The notes: generated from the letters alone by a model not told the origin. 64,000 bases of DNA from a candidate division KSB1 bacterium (GCA_034506255.1 JAPDPX010000012.1:80898-144897), one strand, 5' to 3'. Counted from the first letter of the stretch, positions 54,188 to 63,299 are shown. Numbers and translations: made by a program.

Positions 54188-54705
54188 GGTTGCACGGGAA
54201 ATGGGGGTTAGCCTCTGAAAAGTGAATTCAATGAAAAAAAATCACGCAGAGACGCAAAGCCGCCAGGGTACGCCAAGAAAAGCTTTGCGGACCCATTGCG
54301 TTTTCGCGGCTTTGCGTGAGTCTTTTTCATAGGTTCCGGCTCAGGCCAATCGAGTTGATAACAAAATGATTTCAGATTATTTTGCCGCAGACAAAACCTT
54401 CCGGCGCCGACGGTTTTGAGTTGAATACAGCACAGAACATGAAAGCGAAGCGGTGAAAAGAGTCGGGAGTCGCCGGATTCTCTTTTTTACTCTGTTACAA
54501 GACAAATCTTTGCAAAAAGCAAAGACCTTTTCCAACGGATAGAAGAACTCAACTGTTAAAGCTTGATCCGTTGGGTTTTTCTATCCGTTGGAGATTTTCC
54601 TTTTGGTTGCGGCTTGTCCGCGTTGGGGTGTTGTCGCTGGGTTCAATTTGAAAGACGTGGGGGCGGGTGAAATCAAAATGGGAGGAAAAAAATCCTGCGA
54701 AGGAG
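54188..54705. other. Gap between unknown gene and reverse transcriptase
   Basis: About 520 bp. TCACGCAGAGACGCAAAGCC (54241 on) is followed by the inverted GCGGCTTTGCGTGA, a common intergenic palindrome. TTGGTTGCGGCTTGTCCGC at 54603 recurs at 56021. There is no CRISPR repeat-spacer pattern. Confidence 0.5.
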
Positions 54706-55773
54706 TCAGACCTTCGCAGGAGTGGTGGGATTGGCGCAGCAGGCGCGGCGGTCAAAACAAGCCCAGGCTTGGCGTTCCGGACAATCGTGGCCAAGCCGGC
54801 GGATTTGTGCAAACAGGCCGGGGTAGCGTTTCTGCAGGAGAATTTCGCCGGCGGCGCAACCTTGCGCACGGAACGCCACGAGCAGGGCGAGCAAAAAGCT
54901 TCGTTCCTGCGGCTGGTGCGGATCGATATCAGCAAGCAGCGCAAACAGAGCAGGGTACTCTCCGGCAGCGATGGCCGGGGCAATTTTTTGGGCCGGCCAT
55001 GCTCCCCGAAAGGCAACCAGGCCGGGCAGTCTGGTTGTGCGGCCGGACCAGTAGAAAAAATCTCTGAGACGTGAGGCCTGCATCATTTGAATCAGTTTCA
55101 CCTCTTCCAATGCAAGATGCCGCGCCAACAAACGGACCGGCAGGGCAACTTCTGCGATGCCGGCTTCGACCAGAATTTGTTCCCAGGGTGAAAGCGAGAC
55201 TGCGGCGGGCAATTTTTCTCCAAGAGATTCGGCCAAGGCCTCCAGACCCTGGTGCTCGCCATAATCTTGCGCCACCTCCGGAACAATGACGCGCGTGCAG
55301 CGCAGCTCTTCCAACAGCGAGGCCGACTCGGCTTCGGCAACGGTCAGCACGATACGGCAAGACGATCGCGCTCGGGCTTCCTGCAGCCATTCCCTCCAAT
55401 TCACAAAACGGCCGGCGCGATGAATGAGATGCAAACTCTCACAGCGCGGCGGCGGGGAGGTTAGCCAGGGATCAGAGTCCGGGGCAACCAGACAGGCGAG
55501 GGCGTGCGGCGCTTCGGTGCGCGCGATGCGCGCCAGCGTGTTCAAAGCGCGAATCGCGGCAGGCTCGGCTGTGGGGCCGTATTGCAGCACCATGGGCGCG
55601 GCAAAAGCCCTGTGACGAAACCGGTCGCGATCGGCAGGCTCTCGACTCGAGGCGTTGCGATGCAACTGTTGCCAAATACCCTCCGCCCAAGCGCGCTGTT
55701 GCAAGGGATCCAGCGCTTCCACGCCCCAAACCCGCTCCGCTTCCAAGCTTTGTTGGGTTGATTGAGTTCGCAT
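54706..55773 (-). CDS. Unrecognised protein in the cas gene block
   Basis: A 355-aa protein of unknown family. It is mostly helical and rich in Ala, Leu, Arg and Glu. A segment (about 85-175) alternates strands and helices (HALACLVAPDSDPW, SSCRIVLTVAEAESASLL, CTRVIVPEVAQDYG) like a small Rossmann-type fold. The C-terminus has a cysteine cluster (DCPERQAWACFDRRACC) that could bind metal. Start 55773 is favoured by AAAGGG six bases upstream; an in-frame ATG at 55920 would add a hydrophobic leader. It lies between the cas6 side and the RT gene on the same strand. It is a candidate partner in spacer acquisition. Confidence 0.6.
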   Translation of the reverse strand: MRTQSTQQSLEAERVWGVEALDPLQQRAWAEGIWQQLHRNASSREPADRDRFRHRAFAAPMVLQYGPTAEPAAIRALNTLARIARTEAPHALACLVAPDSDPWLTSPPPRCESLHLIHRAGRFVNWREWLQEARARSSCRIVLTVAEAESASLLEELRCTRVIVPEVAQDYGEHQGLEALAESLGEKLPAAVSLSPWEQILVEAGIAEVALPVRLLARHLALEEVKLIQMMQASRLRDFFYWSGRTTRLPGLVAFRGAWPAQKIAPAIAAGEYPALFALLADIDPHQPQERSFLLALLVAFRAQGCAAGEILLQKRYPGLFAQIRRLGHDCPERQAWACFDRRACCANPTTPAKV

Positions 55774-56106
55774 GGCATCACCCTTTCGAAAATGGTTCGT
55801 CCTGGAGCCGGGTTCGCGCTTCGGTCTGTTGGGCAGGATTCCGCGTCTGGTTTCGGAGTTCGCACAAACTTTGTTGAACAGGGCGATTGCCAGAAAGCAG
55901 ACCAGGATTACAGTTCTCATGTGACACTCGCTTTCAAATTGATCTGTTACATGTGTTGTCTTTGCAAAACCACCAAGGCGCAAAGAAAAAACTGGTGTCT
56001 TTGTGTCTTAGTGGTGATATTTGGTTGCGGCTTGTCCGCATTGCGCCATTAAGCTGCAAAAGGCCGGTTTAAGGCCGGCCTTTGGTGTTGACTCCAACAA
56101 ATCAAT
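55774..56106. other. Gap between two unknown genes
   Basis: The gap includes an in-frame leader ORF (from 55920, MRTVILVCFLAIALF) that may extend the downstream gene. It also has the second TTGGTTGCGGCTTGTCCGC copy (56021) and a small hairpin AGGCCGGTTTAAGGCCGGCCT (56060) that could end transcription on either strand. Confidence 0.4.
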
Positions 56107-56643
56107 CTATAACGTCAAAAGGAAATTTGCGAAAGCACGCCGGAGAAACCCCAGCCGGCTGTTGATGACTTTATATTCCACCCGGGGCAGGCGCGCCTGC
56201 AAGTAACCGCGCACAAACGCGGGCAAATGCCCTTTTTTTCGGCGCAAAACCCGCCACACATACCAATACCCAGGAAAGCCTCTGCGGTGTCCCAAGCGCC
56301 TTCCCAGGCAGTGCAGCAAAGCCAGCAACTGGCGCATTTTTTTCTTCGACCGCACCCGCCGATTGAAACGCGGCATCACCTCACACGCCAAAACAAATTC
56401 GTCTTCGAGATTGGGGTAATTCGAAAAGCCCGTCTCGCCGGGCAGTATCGTCAAACTTACAGGGATTGCCGGCAGGCGGGGGACGCGACGCCACCGCTGC
56501 TCCGAGTAATCGTCCAGGCTTTCCAAGCGGTATGCTTTAATATCTCGCCGCAAATCAACCCGCAAATTTTTGGCAATTCGTCGAATCCGCCATTCCAACT
56601 TGACATCCGTAGAAATCAAAGGCGGAGTGGCATCACAGCCCAT
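56107..56643 (-). CDS. Very basic unrecognised protein in the cas gene block
   Basis: A 178-aa protein with a very high Arg/Lys content (for example RIRRIAKNLRVDLRRDIK, RFNRRVRSKKKMRQ, RRLGHRRGF, WRVLRRKKGH) and few acidic residues. This suggests nucleic-acid binding. No family is recognised. It starts 40 bp after the cas6 stop codon on the same strand, so it is probably co-transcribed with cas6. The antisense frame is also partly open, so coding status rests on its position and composition. Confidence 0.5.
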   Translation of the reverse strand: MGCDATPPLISTDVKLEWRIRRIAKNLRVDLRRDIKAYRLESLDDYSEQRWRRVPRLPAIPVSLTILPGETGFSNYPNLEDEFVLACEVMPRFNRRVRSKKKMRQLLALLHCLGRRLGHRRGFPGYWYVWRVLRRKKGHLPAFVRGYLQARLPRVEYKVINSRLGFLRRAFANFLLTL

Positions 56644-56683
56644 CCCATTCTAATTTCAATCGCATGTTCACGCGGATTTTGTT

Positions 56684-57583
56684 TTACAAACGTTTGGTGA
56701 CAAGCAAGAGTTCTGCAAGGGGCAGGCGGCAAATGGCAGATAGAAACTTGCCCCCTGCCCCATGCACCGCCTGCCCCATGCCCATGGTGGTATGCGAGCC
56801 CACGCCGCTGAAAAAGGCAAACCTGGCGAGCAGATGCAATGCTTGTCTGTAATTCTCCGGCAGCGCCGGGTGCAGCGCGAACCGCGCCTCGCCGGTGAAA
56901 CCGGTGCGTTGGTATTTCTGCAAATCCACCTGCTCGGTTTCGATTTTGGCGTGCGACACGTGAATGCTCTCGACGAAGTGCTGCACGTCATCCACCGGCA
57001 GCGCAAGGGGACTGGCGAGCTGCCATTTGTTGATAAGATAACCGAAGACATAACGCGGCACGGGCAGGGGCAGCGCCTGTTTGTTTTCGATGAAGCAGGT
57101 GGGCGATTGAAAGCGCAGTGTTATGTGCGAACGCAAGGGCTGTTCGCAGCTTTCGTGCGTCACGGCCTGCGCAAGCTGGGCAAAGGAGCTGAGGGCGGCC
57201 CAGGGATGCTGGTCGAGGCTGTGATAAATCGGGCCGGGCACGAGCCGCCGATCGTCCGGCTGCGGGCCGGCTTTGTATTTTTCAATGGAATCGAGCACGC
57301 ATTGCAGGAAGAATTCCTCCATCGCGGTCAAGCGAAACCAGAGCTTGGCGCCCGCTTCGATGCGCACGCGCTCGTCCCGATTGTTCGCGATCAGCTCGCC
57401 CTGCAAGTTGGAAAGCGTGTAGGGCCGCTGGTAATTATTGTCGTGCAGCAGCCTGACCAACTCGGGATGATCGCGCTCCAACCAGCGCAGGAAGGCGGCA
57501 TGCAACACCCGCGCGGAATAACGCGGCATGCTGGTGGCCGCAGAGGCGGTGAGGGTAAAAACTATAGAGGCGAGGTTGGGCAT
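56684..57583 (-). CDS. cas6: CRISPR RNA endonuclease Cas6
   Basis: A 299-aa RAMP-fold protein. Residues 170-290 match the C-terminal half of Cas6: PVPRYVFGYLINKW, the strand GFTGEARFAL and the glycine-rich loop FFSGVGSHTTMGMGQ (257-271) that binds crRNA. Residues 1-140 form the first ferredoxin-like fold, and H22-type catalytic residues cannot be assigned with confidence. Cas6 cuts CRISPR transcripts at repeats; no array or Cas effector is in the window. Its ATG is 19 bp after the stop codon of the large secreted hydrolase gene. The gene leads the RT-Cas1-Cas2 block. Confidence 0.85.
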   Translation of the reverse strand: MPNLASIVFTLTASAATSMPRYSARVLHAAFLRWLERDHPELVRLLHDNNYQRPYTLSNLQGELIANNRDERVRIEAGAKLWFRLTAMEEFFLQCVLDSIEKYKAGPQPDDRRLVPGPIYHSLDQHPWAALSSFAQLAQAVTHESCEQPLRSHITLRFQSPTCFIENKQALPLPVPRYVFGYLINKWQLASPLALPVDDVQHFVESIHVSHAKIETEQVDLQKYQRTGFTGEARFALHPALPENYRQALHLLARFAFFSGVGSHTTMGMGQAVHGAGGKFLSAICRLPLAELLLVTKRL

Positions 57584-57602
57584 TCGTGACAGTGCTCCAA
57601 TG

Positions 57603-60600
57603 TTATTTCATGAGCAGGAGCTTGCGCGTTTCAACAAAACGGCCGGCGGCGCTGGTTGCTTCCAACCGGCAAAGATAAACGCCGCTGGGCAGGGGCGCGC
57701 CGTGTTGATCGTCGCCGTTCCAGTTGATGCTGTAGTAACCGGCGTTTTGCCGCTCACCATCAACGAGCAGATTCACTTGCTGTCCCAAAGCGTTGAAAAT
57801 GGCGAGGTGAACCATTGCCGGCGATGCCAACTGATAGTGGATCTGCGTGCCGGCATTGAAAGGATTCGGATAATTGGGAAGCAACGCAAACGTTGCAGGC
57901 GGAATTTTCGGCTCGTGAACTGCTGTGGGCTTGTCAAAAACGGCCACGATGCGATGATCGTCGCGCACGCTGGTGAAAGTATACTCAGCCACCGGACCCA
58001 GCGAAACACCATCCACCAAAACCTCGAGAATTTTCGCGCCGCTGTCCGGCACCACGTGAAAACCGAGGCTGTGATCATAATTGACGAAAAAGACGTCCTG
58101 CCCTTTTTGCGTGGAATCCATGGGCACAAGGCGACCCGCGCCCTGGCTCTGCGCGAGAATTTGAAAAGCGTGGAAATAGCCATCCGGGCGGCGTTGCGTT
58201 TCGAAATGGCCGTCGCCATTGGCGTCGATATGAAGCGGCATGGCCGCGGCAACCGGCTGCGTCGTGCGCAACGTGCAAATGGCAACGGTTGCCGGCTCAA
58301 CCGGCACATTTTCAAAACTTGTGGTGATGCTTCTGCTGCCGTTGGTGAAGTCGCGAACCGCGAAAGTGAAGCTGCCGGTCTCGCCGGTGGCGTTGAGGCG
58401 CACCAGATAGCCGAAGCCGTTGCCCGCTTGCGGCAAACGAATGTGCTGCCGTTTGTGGCCAAGGGAATCGCGGCTGACGAGATAGCGGCTTTCTGGAATC
58501 TCTTCGACCCAGGTCGAGTCTGAGGTCGGGCCGGTGTGGCGGCCGGCAGCGTCATAAACGTGCAAATCGACCGGACTGGCCACCACCAGGCTCAGCACAG
58601 CCCGGCGTTCAAAACCGATTTCATCGATCCACACTTCGGCATCAATTCCCAAGCCGCCGGCGGCAATGGCAAATTCCAAAGTTTGCACAGTGCCGCGCAG
58701 CGAGGTCACATCGATAAAATTCCACCAATACGAGTCGCTGGCGCTGCCGAGCGGAATGCGTTTTTCCAAATTCCCGAGGCGCACCACCAGCTCATCGTTC
58801 ACGCTGCTCAGGTGAGCGCGATAGGCAAAATAGATGCGGCTGGCGTCGTGCGGAATGAAGAAAAAATTGTGCTTGAGTGAGGCGTCGTTGCGGTTGAGCA
58901 CGAGGTGATAATTCTTGCCGCCCACCGCGCCTTCGTCATTCACGTTGCCGCCGCCACCGCCGCCGTGAAAATGCCAACCGGGCACGCGCTGGCCGAGCGA
59001 CACGTTTGAGCGATTGAAGCCGAAATCAAAATCGCCGTTGAAAATCTGCTCTTGGTCAAAATAAAGGTCATCGCTGAAAGGAATCGTGCTGCCGGGTTGG
59101 GTCGCAATCGTTGCAATATTGCCGGACACGGCTTTGCTGAAATTGTAGCCGAGCGTCGTGCGCTGCTGATTGGGATACCACGTACCGTCGATGTCGATTT
59201 CTGCGCCGGTGCCATCCTCTCCAGCGCCGTGATCGATGGTGCCGTGATACCAGGCGTGCACGTTGGAGTGGGACATGCCGTGGTAATTTTGCGCGGTCTC
59301 GGATAAATCCAGGAGGTATTGCTCCGCGGTAATTTGCTTGAGTCCGTTCAAGCCGGCGCCATGATGCCAGTAATTGTCGGCATAGCCCACGTTCTTCCAG
59401 CAGACGACGGCATCGGCGGGCTGGCCGTTTATGAGCGTTGGTTTTTTGAGGCGATTGACGCTGTAGTCATGGGCGGTAAAAAGATCGGCAACATGATCGC
59501 CCTGCAAATTATCCCATGGGTGTGCATCGAGCGTGGTGAAATGAATGCTGGTGTCAATGCTCAAGTTGGGCGGCAATTTGCCGGCTGAACCCGCCCACGC
59601 ATTCAGGCGTTGGATGCACTCGCTGGCGACAATGGTGCCGCGGCTGTGGCCAATGAAATGCAAATTGTCCAAACGCCACTTGCCCTCCAGCGCGCCCTTG
59701 AGCAGCAGCGCCGCGAGCGCATCGCCCGCGCCTTCGGAAAACCCGAGCGTGGCAAAATCGGATTCTGCAATCCAATCCATCACCACCACGCGATCGGCGC
59801 CGCCGGCCACGCTGCGGCCGGGCTCTTCTTTTATTTCGCCGTCACGCAAAGTATAAACGACAGCGCCGGTTCGCCGGGCCATGGCCCCCGCCATGGTCCA
59901 AATCCAATCGGGTCGCAAGAACGGAAGATTGAAAGAGAACCCGTGAATGATCACGGTCGTGACTGCCGGCGCAATCGTAAAGGCCGCATCGCTCACATCG
60001 CGCGTGTTGTTGTCGCTGGCATCGATGATTCTCAGCAAGCAGTTGGAGGAGGGCGCATTCGGAATCTCCCAGGCAAAGATGCTGGTGCTGGCATCGACAT
60101 TCTGCGCGATCGGCTGCCAGGTCGCGCCGCCGTCGGTGCTGTATTCGAGATGAAGAAATTGCACCTCGTTGCTCGTCCACCAGATCGACTGCGTCATGCC
60201 GCTTTTCCAATTCTCACCGCCATTGGGCGCAAGCAGCGTGAGTGTTTTGCCGGTGGCCGCCACGGTGGTGGCAAAATAAATCTCGCGATTGCCGTCGCGA
60301 TCATCCTGCCACACGAAATGGCCGTTGCCGTCCGCAAGAATGGCCACGGCGGGGTTGGTGGAATTGGCGCCGGGATCGGAAACGCGCGTGTCGGGTATCG
60401 TCTTTGCTCCATTGTCCACCATGCTGTAATAAATTTCCGGCGCGCCGTCGCGATCATCCTGCCACACCGCGAGCATCTGTGTTTCCGTGTCGTCATTGGC
60501 CGCGAGATCGAGGCTCGAAGTGTTGCCCGCCGCTTCGGTGAAAACCGCGCCGCTCACGTGCACCGCCTCCCAGTTGTTGTTGATACGGTCGAGAAAAAAG

Positions 60601-61439
60601 ATATAGCCGCGATTGTCATCCACCATGGCAAGGGCCGGATGATCGGCGCTGGTGCGATTGGAAACGCCGAAGCAGCATTGTGTGTGATTGTCGGCATAGA
60701 TGCGATGAAAAATGAGATGGGTGTCGAGAAAGAAACCGGTGTAGTCTTTGTACGCCACGTAGAAGCTGCCTTTGCCATCGCCGTCGAGGTTGGGTGGCCG
60801 CGTGAGATAAATGTATTCGGTATCCAGAATGATTTCATTACCCACCAATGCGCCGGTGGGCGCGATTTTGCGAAAGCCGATTTCATGCGCCACGCCGTTT
60901 TGCTTTGCCCACGTTATGCCGGCGGTGCCGTCGGGCTGCACGGCAATATCCGGCGCCTCGCTGTTGCCGCCGGTAACGCGCTTGGGTGCAACAATGGCCT
61001 CGCCGGCGCGATTGAGTTTGGAATAGAAAATCTCGTTGCCTTCCAGCCAGGTGAGATGCGCATGGCCGAGAGCATCGACCGCGATCTTGGGCTGTTGCGA
61101 GGCGCCGCCGGTATTGGTCACGCGCACGTCGCCGGTGAGTTTGCGGCCCTGTGGGCTGACGAGGCAATAGTAAATTTCCCAGTTGCCATCGCGGGCGTCC
61201 TGCCAGGTAACATACGCATTGCCCGCGGGATCAACCGCGATATCCGGCGCTTCGGAAGCTGCTGCATCTTGCGTGAGGCGGATGTTGGTGAGAGCCTGCG
61301 GCGCAACATGCGCCCGCGCAAATTCTTCGGGCGGGGGAACCTGCAAAACCGCGGGCATGGGCACGGCCTCGAACGCGTGCTGACTGAAGGCTCGCGCTGC
61401 TGTGAAACCGGCGGCGAGGATTAAAAATTTGATTTTCAT
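57603..61439 (-). CDS. Large secreted alpha/beta hydrolase (esterase/lipase-like) with sorting domain
   Basis: A 1278-aa secreted protein. After a signal peptide (1-19) residues 50-395 form a beta-propeller-like series of repeats (PDIAVDPAGNAYVTWQDARDGNWEIYY; QDDRDGAPEIYYSM; QDDRDGNREIYFAT). An Ig-like segment (400-490) is next. An alpha/beta hydrolase domain (about 493-740) has oxyanion IIHGF and nucleophile elbow GHSRG (S599). Later come a carbohydrate-binding-like jelly roll (about 820-960) with GWHFHGGGGGG, Ig-like domains, and the sorting domain (LPNYPNPFNAGTQIHYQL, SGVYLCRL, RKLLLMK). Start 61439 has AAGGGGG five bases upstream. Its substrate is unknown; lipids or esterified glycans are candidates. 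Confidence 0.82.
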   Translation of the reverse strand: MKIKFLILAAGFTAARAFSQHAFEAVPMPAVLQVPPPEEFARAHVAPQALTNIRLTQDAAASEAPDIAVDPAGNAYVTWQDARDGNWEIYYCLVSPQGRKLTGDVRVTNTGGASQQPKIAVDALGHAHLTWLEGNEIFYSKLNRAGEAIVAPKRVTGGNSEAPDIAVQPDGTAGITWAKQNGVAHEIGFRKIAPTGALVGNEIILDTEYIYLTRPPNLDGDGKGSFYVAYKDYTGFFLDTHLIFHRIYADNHTQCCFGVSNRTSADHPALAMVDDNRGYIFFLDRINNNWEAVHVSGAVFTEAAGNTSSLDLAANDDTETQMLAVWQDDRDGAPEIYYSMVDNGAKTIPDTRVSDPGANSTNPAVAILADGNGHFVWQDDRDGNREIYFATTVAATGKTLTLLAPNGGENWKSGMTQSIWWTSNEVQFLHLEYSTDGGATWQPIAQNVDASTSIFAWEIPNAPSSNCLLRIIDASDNNTRDVSDAAFTIAPAVTTVIIHGFSFNLPFLRPDWIWTMAGAMARRTGAVVYTLRDGEIKEEPGRSVAGGADRVVVMDWIAESDFATLGFSEGAGDALAALLLKGALEGKWRLDNLHFIGHSRGTIVASECIQRLNAWAGSAGKLPPNLSIDTSIHFTTLDAHPWDNLQGDHVADLFTAHDYSVNRLKKPTLINGQPADAVVCWKNVGYADNYWHHGAGLNGLKQITAEQYLLDLSETAQNYHGMSHSNVHAWYHGTIDHGAGEDGTGAEIDIDGTWYPNQQRTTLGYNFSKAVSGNIATIATQPGSTIPFSDDLYFDQEQIFNGDFDFGFNRSNVSLGQRVPGWHFHGGGGGGNVNDEGAVGGKNYHLVLNRNDASLKHNFFFIPHDASRIYFAYRAHLSSVNDELVVRLGNLEKRIPLGSASDSYWWNFIDVTSLRGTVQTLEFAIAAGGLGIDAEVWIDEIGFERRAVLSLVVASPVDLHVYDAAGRHTGPTSDSTWVEEIPESRYLVSRDSLGHKRQHIRLPQAGNGFGYLVRLNATGETGSFTFAVRDFTNGSRSITTSFENVPVEPATVAICTLRTTQPVAAAMPLHIDANGDGHFETQRRPDGYFHAFQILAQSQGAGRLVPMDSTQKGQDVFFVNYDHSLGFHVVPDSGAKILEVLVDGVSLGPVAEYTFTSVRDDHRIVAVFDKPTAVHEPKIPPATFALLPNYPNPFNAGTQIHYQLASPAMVHLAIFNALGQQVNLLVDGERQNAGYYSINWNGDDQHGAPLPSGVYLCRLEATSAAGRFVETRKLLLMK

Positions 61440-61474
61440 ATAAGCCCCCTTTTTGATCGGACTTCCACTCGTAA

Positions 61475-61837
61475 TACCTGAATTTTGCACTGAAGTTGAT
61501 CGAAACTGCAATTGACGCAGATTTGATCGATACATGAATCCCCCCCCCATCGGGTGGTGCAAAAAATTTTTTGCACGGCTCGCTTTGCTGATAACTCCGT
61601 GAGGAGTGGGATGTTTATAGCAATGCACCGTTCCAGTTTTTAAAACTCCGGAGGAGTGATATGTTCAATTTTTACCTTGCAGCCCGCGTCAATTCAACAA
61701 AATCCACATGCCACTCCTCCGGAGTTCGAGGGTGTCCAAGAGCCTCGCTTCCTATAAACATCTCACTCCTATCGGAGTTGAGGGGTAACACGCCCTCGCT
61801 TTTGTCGAATGGGTAACCGGCGTGCAAAATCCAGGTA
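61475..61837. mobile_element. MITE-like element (363 bp)
   Basis: TACCTGAATTTTGC (61475-61488) and GCAAAATCCAGGTA (61824-61837) are inverted ends with one mismatch. Inside are four palindromic units of the ACTCCGGAGGAGT type: two direct (with GGATGTTTATAG, GATATGTTC) and two inverted. It lies just upstream of the secreted hydrolase gene. Confidence 0.8.
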
Positions 61838-62072
61838 ATAGCGAACGGCCTGGTGTTATGTGTTGCGTTGGTTTTATGTTGCATCAATGCATTTTTGTTT
61901 GATCGTCCAAATTCGCGGGCAAAGTTTCAACAACCCGCATTCGGAATACGACGCTTTAGCGTTGCATGGGCACATTGGCAAAACCAAAGTTTTGCACGCC
62001 GTTCCCTAAATTCTGAGAAGATACGAGCATGACATGTGAGAGGGCTATCCGTGCGCCGGCGAGGGAAATTTT
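61838..62072. other. Rest of gap upstream of secreted hydrolase
   Basis: About 235 bp beyond the MITE-like element, less GC-rich than the genes around. No gene or hairpin is recognised. Confidence 0.4.
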
Positions 62073-63299
62073 TTAGACCAGCCTGAACGACGGCACGTAA
62101 GTTTGATCTGATTTCCTCAGCTCATAAAGCTGAATGACGCCACGGGCATTCATGCGGTAACCGATAAGAACGGCCAGGGCCAGTGGCACGGCCATAAACA
62201 GATGAACCACACCGGGCTGGAAATTGCTCTGCAGCTTAACAAGCTCGTCGGCCACCTGTTGCGCAATGGCATTGGCCTCGGCGCTATTGCTCACTTTGTG
62301 ACTGATTGAACCAACCGGCGGTTTGACGGCAACGCGGGCACGCACTCGCCTGCCATCCTTCTTGCGCTGATCCACCCATTTATCAACGACGGCTGTCACC
62401 GGCTGGGAAACGGACAATTCCAGTGTGACTTCATCAAAACTGACGTCAATCTCATTGGAGTCTGTCAGCAAAGGACTTTTCGCAGGCTGGGGATTTATGG
62501 TACTCCAAAGCTGTGTGTCCTGGCCGGGGATCGGCTGCTCAATCTCCAGTTGGTAGCGCGTGGTGGCGCCAAAAGCAAAACCCAGCGCGACACCGCAAGA
62601 GAGATGGGCGGAGGCGCGGATCAGAAGCCGGCGTGGGCCCAGGGCTTCGGCCACCGACTTTTCGACGGCTTGCAGTGCCGGCCAAAGCATTTGTGCGCAT
62701 ACCATCGAATCGATGGTATCGTCACTTTGGATGAACGGCCGCCAATCAAGATCGAGGTCAGGCAGTGGTTCGCGATACATGTAATGCCGCGTGTGCAGGT
62801 CAAGGATCAATTTGCGATTGGGATCGGTGGCGAAACCCGGCCGGCTTTTTGCAAGCAGGTTGGGGAGCAGGCGCTGCGCCACTTCGGTGAATTTGTTGCG
62901 GATTTGCCCGGCCGTTGCATCAGCAGGTATGAGGATGCCGTGCAAATTCGCAATATCGCGGCCGGCATAAGTTGGCACGGCAGCCCCGGCCTCGTCGATG
63001 GTCACGCCGTGAAAGAGCGGGATGAGCGCGAATTTTTCGTCGGCTTCGAGACGTTCCATCGCTTCTTTCAGCTCGATTTTCATCACGAAGTCCGATTTCA
63101 GGCTGTTGGGTGTCAAATAGAGCAGACAGCCTTGACACTCGGTGGCCAATATCTGGCGGATTTGCTCGGGCGTTTGCGTTCCAAGCGTCAGATCCTTCAC
63201 ATCCCGCCAAAGCCGCATGCCGTGCAGTTTGAGCTGCTGCGCCAGCAGGGTGACGTTGTCCTTGTCGTGGTGGCTGTAGCTGAGGAAGATTTTTGGCAT
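62073..63299 (-). CDS. TIR-SAVED immune effector
   Basis: A 408-aa protein. The N-terminal TIR domain (1-130) starts KIFLSYSHHDKDNVTLLAQQ and has the NAD-hydrolase Glu candidate E76 in SDFVMKIELKEAMERL. The C-terminal SAVED domain (about 190-408) shows LLIRASAHLSCGVALGFAFG and FQPGVVHLFMAVPLALAVLIGYRMNARGVIQLYE, typical of SAVED. In CBASS, TIR-SAVED proteins bind a cyclic trinucleotide, assemble into filaments and destroy NAD. SAVED also senses cyclic oligoadenylate in some type III CRISPR systems. No cyclase gene is adjacent in this window. No strong ribosome-binding site precedes 63299. It points toward the CRISPR block, separated by the secreted hydrolase gene. Confidence 0.93.
   Translation of the reverse strand: MPKIFLSYSHHDKDNVTLLAQQLKLHGMRLWRDVKDLTLGTQTPEQIRQILATECQGCLLYLTPNSLKSDFVMKIELKEAMERLEADEKFALIPLFHGVTIDEAGAAVPTYAGRDIANLHGILIPADATAGQIRNKFTEVAQRLLPNLLAKSRPGFATDPNRKLILDLHTRHYMYREPLPDLDLDWRPFIQSDDTIDSMVCAQMLWPALQAVEKSVAEALGPRRLLIRASAHLSCGVALGFAFGATTRYQLEIEQPIPGQDTQLWSTINPQPAKSPLLTDSNEIDVSFDEVTLELSVSQPVTAVVDKWVDQRKKDGRRVRARVAVKPPVGSISHKVSNSAEANAIAQQVADELVKLQSNFQPGVVHLFMAVPLALAVLIGYRMNARGVIQLYELRKSDQTYVPSFRLV

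Noticed and set aside
61672..61887. 71-codon minus-strand ORF
   Set aside because: Lies largely inside the palindromic units of a MITE-like element.
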